34,586 nucleotides of DNA from a bacterium (lineage in GTDB: Bacteria; Chloroflexota; Dormibacteria; UBA8260; Bog-877), in NCBI GenBank assembly GCA_021791345.1, contig JAJYWT010000128.1, positions 1 through 34,586 of the forward strand. The letters are read 5' to 3'. Each line of letters opens with the position of its first letter. The first letter of the stretch is position 1. The notes beneath the pieces are model-generated. The model made no database searches. It was not told the origin of the DNA and was given only the letters and a program-made list of their open reading frames with translations. Below are positions 29,469-34,586 of this stretch, piece by piece. Position numbers and translations under genes: made by a program.

Positions 29469-31819
29469 TTACCCAGCGCCCTCCCGCCGAGCGCTTCACC
29501 GGCAGTTCGGTGAAGCGGACCGAGGATCCTCGGCTGCTCACCGGCCGGGGCCGGTACGTGGCCGACATCCGGCTGCCCGGCATGCTGCACGCGGCCTTCT
29601 GTAGGAGTCCCCATGCTCACGCCCGGCTTTTGCGGCTGGACACCGCCGCGGCTCGCCAGGCTCCGGGGGTGGTCGCCATCTTCGACGGCTGGGAGATGGC
29701 CCGGCTCACCTCTGCGACCGGTGGGATGGCGGAGATGATGGGTTCGGAGAGGCTGCCGAAGTACTCTCTGCTCTGCACCGACAAGGTTCGGCTGGTCGGC
29801 GACCCGGTCGCCTTGGTGGTGGCCGAGAGCCGGGCCCAGGCGGAGGACGCGGTCGAGCTCATCGAGGCCGAGTATGAGGAACTGCCCGCCGTAATGAGCG
29901 AGGATCAGGCGCGCGACGCCAGCCTCCCGGCGATCTTCGAGGATCTCGGCAGCAACATCCTGTTCGGTCCCGACCAGAAGGTCTTCGGAGACGTCGAGGG
30001 AGCATTCGCCGCCGCCGACCGGGTGGTCCGGGCGCGGATCTCGCAGCACCGCCATCAGAACGTGCCCATGGAGGGTCGGGCCATCCTCGCCGCCTTCGAT
30101 CCCGCCAGCGGGGAGCTGGTGGCCCACGCCGCCACCCAGGGGGTCAACACCACCCGGCAGATCGTCGCGGCCCAGCTTCAGATGCCGCTGGACAAGGTCC
30201 GCGTCCTGGCTCAGGACATCGGCGGATCGTTCGGGCTGAAGTTCGGCGCCAGCCGCGAGGAGGTCGCCTGCTGCGCCGCCAGCCGCGAGCTGGCCCGTCC
30301 GGTCCGCTGGATCGAGGACCGGATGGAGAACCTGACTGTCTCGGGGCAGGCCCGTGAGGAGAGCTTCATCGTGGAGGCGGCGGTCACGACGGCCGGCGAG
30401 ATCCTGGGCATGCGGGTCGAGATGGTGATCGACTCCGGTGCCTACCCCGGCTTTGCCCCGGGGATCATCTCGACCGTCCGGGAGATGATCCCCGGTCCCT
30501 ACCGGATGCGGGCGCTCTCCTTCTCCGCCACCGGGATCATCACCAACAAGGCAACCTATGTCGCCTACCGCGGGCCCTGGGCGTCCGAGACCTTTGTCCG
30601 GGAACGCCTGATCGACCTGGTGGCGGCAGAACTGGGCCTCGATCCGGTGGAGGTTCGGCTCCGCAACCTGGCGGAGAGGGATCAGCCGCCACTGCGGATG
30701 GTGACCGGACCGAGTCTGGCCGGGATCACCGCGAAGGAGTCGTTGCGGCGGATGACGGAGCTTTTCGACTTCCCCAGGTTTCGCGAGCAACAGGCAACCG
30801 CTCGGGCCGCCGGACGCTATCTGGGAGTCGGCGTGGCCACCTACGTCGAGCCGGCACCCGGGCCCCGCCCGGAGACCCCCCCCACGGAGCTCGAGTGGGT
30901 GCGGGCCAGCCTGGGGGAGGATGGGACGGTGTCTGTGTTCACCGCTCAGATGCCCCACGGGCAGAGTCACCAGACCACCCTGGCCCAGATCGCCGCCGAT
31001 CAGTTCGGGGTTGACTTCGACCAGGTGCGGGTGGTGGTGGGCGACACCGATCAGGTGCCCGAGGGCTTTGGGACCGGGGGCAGCCGCTTCGCCGCCATGG
31101 CCGGGGGGGCAGCGCTGCACGCCACCCGGAGGCTTCGAACCCAGGTTCTGGAACTGGCCGCGCAGCTGCTGGACCTGAGCCCATCGAGCCTCGACATCCG
31201 AGACGGCGCGGTGGTGGGTGAGGGTGTTCCGGGGGGCGGGCTGCCCCTTCCTGAGCTGGTCCGGCGGGCAAACGAGGCTGCCGCAGCCGGACTGATCCCG
31301 CCGGGCACCGACACCGGGCTTGAGGCCAGCTTCGGCTTTGACGGTGGTCAGGGGGGATGGTCAGGGGGAACTCACTGCTGCGTGGTCGAGGTCGACCCCA
31401 TGAGTGGCAAGGTTGAGCTGCTGCGCTATCTGGTGGTGGAGGACTGCGGGGAGTTGATCAACCCGGCGGTGGTGGAGGGGCAGATCCGTGGTGGGGTCGC
31501 CCAGGGCATCGGGGCCGTGCTGCTGGAGCGGTCCGCCTACGATGAGTGGGGCCAGTATCTGTCGTCCACCTTCATGGATTACCTGCTGCCCACCACCACC
31601 GACGTGCCCAACATCGAAATTCACCATCTTGAGACGGTTCCCCTGGACCAGGACGTCAACTTCCGAGGAGTCGGCGAGGGGGGCATGATCGTGGCTCCTC
31701 CGACGATCTGCAACGCCGTGGCCGACGCGATCGCCCCGACCGGGGGGCGGGTGCTGGAGCAGCACCTGCCGCCTCAGCGGATCCTGGAGCTCATGGGGGC
31801 CATTCCTGAGCGCGGGTGA
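29465..31819 (+). CDS. Molybdenum hydroxylase large (CoxL-like) catalytic subunit, not a classical CO dehydrogenase
   Basis: TTG 29465 overlaps the small-subunit stop, giving 784 residues. Landmarks are SVKRTEDPRLLTGRGRYVAD at the start, the MCD cofactor loops QGVNTTRQIVAAQL and GGSFGLKFG, and the active-site base Glu738 in GVGEGGMIVAPP. The active-site loop reads AYRGPW (367-372). True form I CO dehydrogenases have AYRCSFR and form II enzymes AYRGAGR, so this enzyme probably oxidises an organic heterocycle, aldehyde or other substrate, not CO. No maturation genes (CoxD, E, F or G) are in view. The M-S-L gene order and three coupled starts show that the complex is made as a unit. Confidence 0.9.
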   Translation: MITQRPPAERFTGSSVKRTEDPRLLTGRGRYVADIRLPGMLHAAFCRSPHAHARLLRLDTAAARQAPGVVAIFDGWEMARLTSATGGMAEMMGSERLPKYSLLCTDKVRLVGDPVALVVAESRAQAEDAVELIEAEYEELPAVMSEDQARDASLPAIFEDLGSNILFGPDQKVFGDVEGAFAAADRVVRARISQHRHQNVPMEGRAILAAFDPASGELVAHAATQGVNTTRQIVAAQLQMPLDKVRVLAQDIGGSFGLKFGASREEVACCAASRELARPVRWIEDRMENLTVSGQAREESFIVEAAVTTAGEILGMRVEMVIDSGAYPGFAPGIISTVREMIPGPYRMRALSFSATGIITNKATYVAYRGPWASETFVRERLIDLVAAELGLDPVEVRLRNLAERDQPPLRMVTGPSLAGITAKESLRRMTELFDFPRFREQQATARAAGRYLGVGVATYVEPAPGPRPETPPTELEWVRASLGEDGTVSVFTAQMPHGQSHQTTLAQIAADQFGVDFDQVRVVVGDTDQVPEGFGTGGSRFAAMAGGAALHATRRLRTQVLELAAQLLDLSPSSLDIRDGAVVGEGVPGGGLPLPELVRRANEAAAAGLIPPGTDTGLEASFGFDGGQGGWSGGTHCCVVEVDPMSGKVELLRYLVVEDCGELINPAVVEGQIRGGVAQGIGAVLLERSAYDEWGQYLSSTFMDYLLPTTTDVPNIEIHHLETVPLDQDVNFRGVGEGGMIVAPPTICNAVADAIAPTGGRVLEQHLPPQRILELMGAIPERG

Positions 31820-31937
31820 AGGGGTCGGTCGGAGGTCGGGCTGTAACCCCGGGCGGCGGCCCACCGTTCCAGATCCCGACCCGCGGCTGGCGATCCCGAT
31901 CGAGGGACCGCAGCACGCCGGGTGGAGGAGGTGATCG

Positions 31938-32537
31938 ATGCGGTCTCTGATGGCAGCGCTCACGGTGGCCGCTCTGGCCTTGCTCCTGGCTGCCTGTGGG
32001 ACCACGAAGACTCCGCGCCCTGCGCCCACCGCTTCCCCCACAGCGACCGCCAGCCCCACCCCATCGGCAACAGCGAGCCCGACCGCCACACCCACGGCCA
32101 CTCCCGCCGCCACCCTGGCCCGCTGCACCACCAGCGATCTGACGGCGGCGCTGGCGAATGCGCAGGGGGCTGCCGGCAGCGTCTTCTACTCCTTAGAGTT
32201 CAAGAACGTGAGTGCGTCCAGCTGCACCCTGTTCGGCAACCCCGGTGTCTCCATGGTCGCGGGCAGCAGCGGCACCCAGGTGGGCGCCTCGGCGACGTTT
32301 GTCAACCAGGCCAGCGCGACCACCGTCACCCTCGCCCCCGGGGCGCAGGCCAGCGCGGTCCTGCAGATAGTGGAGGCGGAGAACTTTCCAGAGAGTGCGT
32401 GTGGCATCGAGACCGTGGCCGGCCTGCGCGTGTATCCGCCAGGAAACACAGCGGCCCTCTTCATTCCAGATCCCAATCTGCAGGGATGCCGGGACAGCAG
32501 TGCCAAGCTGCTGCAGGTCGGTCCGGTTCAGAGCTGA
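31938..32537 (+). CDS. DUF4232 lipoprotein
   Basis: The 199-residue protein has a lipoprotein signal (MRSLMAALTVAALALLLAAC, acylated Cys20). A Thr/Pro/Ala/Ser linker with TASPT-like repeats follows (residues 22-60), then a beta-sandwich domain of the DUF4232 type: CTTSDLTAAL, SLEFKNVSASSCTLFGNPGV, ATFVNQASATTVTLAPG and the end GCRDSSAKLLQVGP. Two Cys pairs could form disulphides. Such proteins are surface-anchored, mostly in Actinomycetota and Chloroflexota, with unknown function. The ATG follows GGAGGTGAT closely. It stands 118 bases after the molybdenum hydroxylase and is probably transcribed separately or as a tail gene. Confidence 0.85.
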   Translation: MRSLMAALTVAALALLLAACGTTKTPRPAPTASPTATASPTPSATASPTATPTATPAATLARCTTSDLTAALANAQGAAGSVFYSLEFKNVSASSCTLFGNPGVSMVAGSSGTQVGASATFVNQASATTVTLAPGAQASAVLQIVEAENFPESACGIETVAGLRVYPPGNTAALFIPDPNLQGCRDSSAKLLQVGPVQS

Positions 32538-32688
32538 CCCTCAGCGAGCCCGGGCTCCGGGCCCGGCCCCTGAGGTGGCGCTCGTCGGTCGCCCCCGCGG
32601 GTGCCGCGCCGATTCACCCGCCGGCGCCGCCACGGCAGAGGAGTTTCCAGACTGGAGCCGAGCGGTCGTGCTCTGAGGTGCTCTCCCG

Positions 32689-33558
32689 ATGAGCCCACTC
32701 CTCCAGCCCCAGTCCCTGCCAGGGGGCGACCCGCGACCGCTTGTCTTCACCAGGCGCCCGGAGCCGCAGGCCGCCGAGCGCTGGCGCGACTATGGTTGGA
32801 CCGGGCCACCGGATCCCGCCGGCATGGAGGCGGACTACGCTTCACTGGTCTCCGCACTCGGCGGGGCGGGAGCGACCGTTCTGTCCGGGGTCGTGCCGGC
32901 CCCGGAGAACCCGGACGCGATCTACGTGCGTGACCCGGTGCTCATCGTCGACCGGGGTGCCGTCCTGCTCCGACCGGGCAAGGCGCTGCGGCGGCAGGAG
33001 CCGGACGTGCTTGCCGCCGACCTCGAGCGCTTGGGGGTGCCGGTGGTGGGCGCCCTGAAGGACCCCGCGACAGCTGAGGGAGGCGACATGTTCTTCCTCC
33101 ACTCCGAGCTGCTGCTGGTGGGCCGCAGCTACCGGACCAACGACGCTGGAATCTCCTCCCTGCGTCAGCTGCTGCCGGGAGTCGAGATCCAGGGCTTCGA
33201 TCTTCCCCACCTGCGCGGCAGCGGTGAGGTCTTGCACCTCATGTCCTTGCTGAGCCCGGTCACTGCGGAACTGGCCGTGGGATACCTCCCGCTCCTGCCG
33301 GTGCGGCTGGTGCAGCTGCTGGCTGCCGCCGGAGTGTCCCTGCTCCCGGTGTCGGACCGGGAGTTCGAAACCATGGGGGCGAACGTGCTGGGGCTGCCCG
33401 GTCGGCGGGTGGTCGCCCTCAACGGCAACCCGCAAATTCAGAAGGCCATGGAGGTAAGTGGCGTCGAGGTGCACCTGTACTCCGGCTCCGAGCTCAGCGT
33501 CAAGGGTTCGGGCGGGCCCACCTGCCTAACCCTGCCGCTCAATCGTGGTCTCGCGTGA
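32689..33558 (+). CDS. Dimethylarginine dimethylaminohydrolase/arginine deiminase-like amidinohydrolase
   Basis: The 289-residue protein has the guanidino-modifying enzyme residues: VPAPENPDAIYVRDP, Glu130 in ATAEGGDMFF, YRTNDAGISSLRQLL, the catalytic His183 in LRGSGEVLHLMSLLSP and the nucleophile Cys279 in GGPTCLTLPLNR. GANVLGLPGRRVVAL completes the pattern. These enzymes cleave dimethylarginine or similar guanidines to citrulline plus an amine through a thiouronium intermediate. Length and fold fit DDAH better than arginine deiminase, which is over 400 residues. ATG 32689 has only a weak ribosome-binding site (GAGGTG, 11 bases away). It could recover nitrogen from methylated arginine released by proteolysis. 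It is probably linked with the SDR that follows 82 bases later only by proximity. Confidence 0.86.
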   Translation: MSPLLQPQSLPGGDPRPLVFTRRPEPQAAERWRDYGWTGPPDPAGMEADYASLVSALGGAGATVLSGVVPAPENPDAIYVRDPVLIVDRGAVLLRPGKALRRQEPDVLAADLERLGVPVVGALKDPATAEGGDMFFLHSELLLVGRSYRTNDAGISSLRQLLPGVEIQGFDLPHLRGSGEVLHLMSLLSPVTAELAVGYLPLLPVRLVQLLAAAGVSLLPVSDREFETMGANVLGLPGRRVVALNGNPQIQKAMEVSGVEVHLYSGSELSVKGSGGPTCLTLPLNRGLA

Positions 33559-33640
33559 TGGATAGGTCGATCGGAGGCGGATCATGAGGTGGCGGGGACG
33601 CCACCGGAAGTTGGCGAGTTGGTGAAGGAGGTGCAGGGAC

Positions 33641-34441
33641 ATGCCGGAGCGCGGTGAGCTATTCGACCTGGTGGTGCTGGTGACCGGCACCGCCTCGGGA
33701 ATCGGGCGGGCGATCGCGCTGGCAGCGGGGCGGGCCGGAGCGTCGGTGATGACCTGTGACACCGCCGAATCGGGCGAGTCGACGGCGCGGCAGATCCGTG
33801 AGGCCGGTGGCCGCTCCCAGTTCGCGATCTGCGACGTATCCCAGGAGCAGCCGGTTCGGGAATTGATCGACGGCACCATCGCCCACTTCGGCCGTCTCGA
33901 TGTCCTCGTCAACAACGCCGGCATCGGGGGAGGGGGCCGGCGCCTCCACGAACTCGACGTCGAGACCTGGGACCGCACCATAGCGGTCAACCTGCGCGGA
34001 CAGTTCCTCTGCGCCAAGTTCGCGCTTCCCCACCTGATCGCCAGCGGGCACGGACGGATCGTGAACATCGCCTCGACCTACGGGATCATCGGGGCGCCGA
34101 GGTCCCCTGACTACTGCGCCTCCAAGGGCGCGGTCGTGAATCTGACCCGCCAACTGGCCGTGGACTACGGGCAAGATGGGGTTCGGGTCAATGCCATCTG
34201 CCCCGGGTACGTCGACACCGACATGGGCGGCGGACGGGCCCGCCTGGGTCCGGTGGAGGCGGCCGCGGCGCTCCAGCGCCGGGAGGCCCATGCGGCCCTC
34301 CAACCCCTGGGGCGGCAGGCTCAGCCGGAGGAGATCGCCGAGGTGGCGGTGTTTCTGGCCTCGGACCGCAGCTCCTTCATGAGTGGCTCGATTGTGACCG
34401 TGGATGGGGGGTGTACGACCACCTTCAACCACGGCGACTGA
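33641..34441 (+). CDS. Classical SDR-family oxidoreductase
   Basis: The 266-residue protein has all classical SDR features: LVTGTASGIGRAIAL (15-22), the Asp in ICDVSQEQ, NNAGIGGGG, the catalytic Ser in NIASTYGIIG, YCASKGAVVNL (Tyr-x3-Lys), PGYVDTDMGGG and MSGSIVTVDGG. AAGGAGGTG lies eight bases before ATG 33641. The Asp in MTCDTAES after the second strand suggests NAD(H) preference. Unlike the SDRs at 20264 and 23962, its active site is complete, so it is likely an active alcohol/ketone or 3-oxoacyl reductase. The substrate is unknown. Confidence 0.9.
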   Translation: MPERGELFDLVVLVTGTASGIGRAIALAAGRAGASVMTCDTAESGESTARQIREAGGRSQFAICDVSQEQPVRELIDGTIAHFGRLDVLVNNAGIGGGGRRLHELDVETWDRTIAVNLRGQFLCAKFALPHLIASGHGRIVNIASTYGIIGAPRSPDYCASKGAVVNLTRQLAVDYGQDGVRVNAICPGYVDTDMGGGRARLGPVEAAAALQRREAHAALQPLGRQAQPEEIAEVAVFLASDRSSFMSGSIVTVDGGCTTTFNHGD

Positions 34442-34450
34442 TGCTGGGCG

Positions 34451-34586
34451 TTACCGCCGCCCGGGGGCGATGCTCCGCTCAGTCCGCGCCCGGGTCAGGC
34501 GGGCCAGCTCCAGCCCGGCGTCGTTGTCGGCGCCGGTCCCATCCCGGTCGGGCTTGGGTTCAGGACTCCGACCACCTGGGCGCCAT
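34451..34586 (-). CDS. C-terminal end of a minus-strand gene entering from the right edge
   Basis: A minus-strand frame open to the edge ends at TAA (34451-34453). Its last residues read DNDAGLELARLTRARTERS then IAPGRR, with strongly GC3-biased, coding-like codons (GCC, CTG, GAG, CGC). It converges with the SDR gene, leaving only ten bases between the two stops. Forty-five codons are too few to name a family. Confidence 0.4.
   Translation of the reverse strand, partial: WRPGGRSPEPKPDRDGTGADNDAGLELARLTRARTERSIAPGRR

Noticed and set aside
29387..31120. Minus-strand open frame of 577 codons opposite CoxL
   Set aside because: Its Gly/Asp/His-rich product has no domain, and the plus strand encodes a clear molybdenum hydroxylase.
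28069..31819. Calling the cluster an aerobic CO dehydrogenase
   Set aside because: The large subunit lacks the Cys-containing AYRCSFR loop that defines CO-oxidising enzymes, and no CoxD, E, F or G genes are present in the window.

Overview
The window reads as chromosomal DNA of a high-GC bacterium: third codon positions are almost all G or C, GTG and TTG starts are common, neighbouring genes often overlap by four bases (GTGA), and several genes start 7-10 bases after a TAnnnT-like -10 box, which suggests leaderless transcripts. This style, with a CoxM-S-L type cluster, a DUF4232 lipoprotein and SBP_5-type peptide binding, fits Actinomycetota or the Chloroflexota/Dormibacterota group of soil bacteria. 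I cannot place it more precisely from sequence alone.

Bases 1-8,250 are an accessory region full of decay. A large minus-strand gene of unknown function runs off the left edge. It is followed on the same strand by a PUA-like/HNH nuclease, a GC-rich repeat field, a frameshifted SGNH-hydrolase fragment, and four Phd/PIN (VapBC-type) toxin-antitoxin cassettes: one looks intact, one is open but has lost a catalytic Glu, and two are clearly broken. A tyrosine recombinase ends the region.

Bases 8,400-20,200 hold the most coherent system. A tightly overlapping operon encodes a Gfo/Idh/MocA oxidoreductase, a D-2-hydroxyacid dehydrogenase, two tandem DUF4438 proteins and a second Gfo/Idh/MocA enzyme; a paralogue of the first enzyme closes the run. 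A GntR/FCD regulator follows, then an orphan peptide-type ABC substrate-binding lipoprotein and a TldD/TldE-like protease pair. The same palindrome, TTGTCGACAA, overlaps the -10 box of both the operon promoter and the regulator promoter. This points to one self-controlled regulon for import and oxidative breakdown of an unidentified compound, possibly a peptide-linked or sugar-acid-like one.

Bases 20,200-27,700 mix intact catabolic genes with relics. The intact genes are two SDRs, an enolase-superfamily dehydratase resembling cis-3-hydroxy-L-proline dehydratases, a convergent ornithine-cyclodeaminase-family reductase and a HAD phosphatase. The relics are a LivF gene lacking Walker A and a probable fumarylacetoacetate-hydrolase fragment. 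The dehydratase and the reductase could together turn cis-3-hydroxyproline into proline.

Bases 28,000-34,586 contain a molybdenum hydroxylase (FAD, 2Fe-2S and Mo subunits in M-S-L order), a DUF4232 lipoprotein, a dimethylargininase/arginine-deiminase-like enzyme, a further SDR, and the C-terminal end of a minus-strand gene entering from the right edge. No rRNA, tRNA or CRISPR array was seen.
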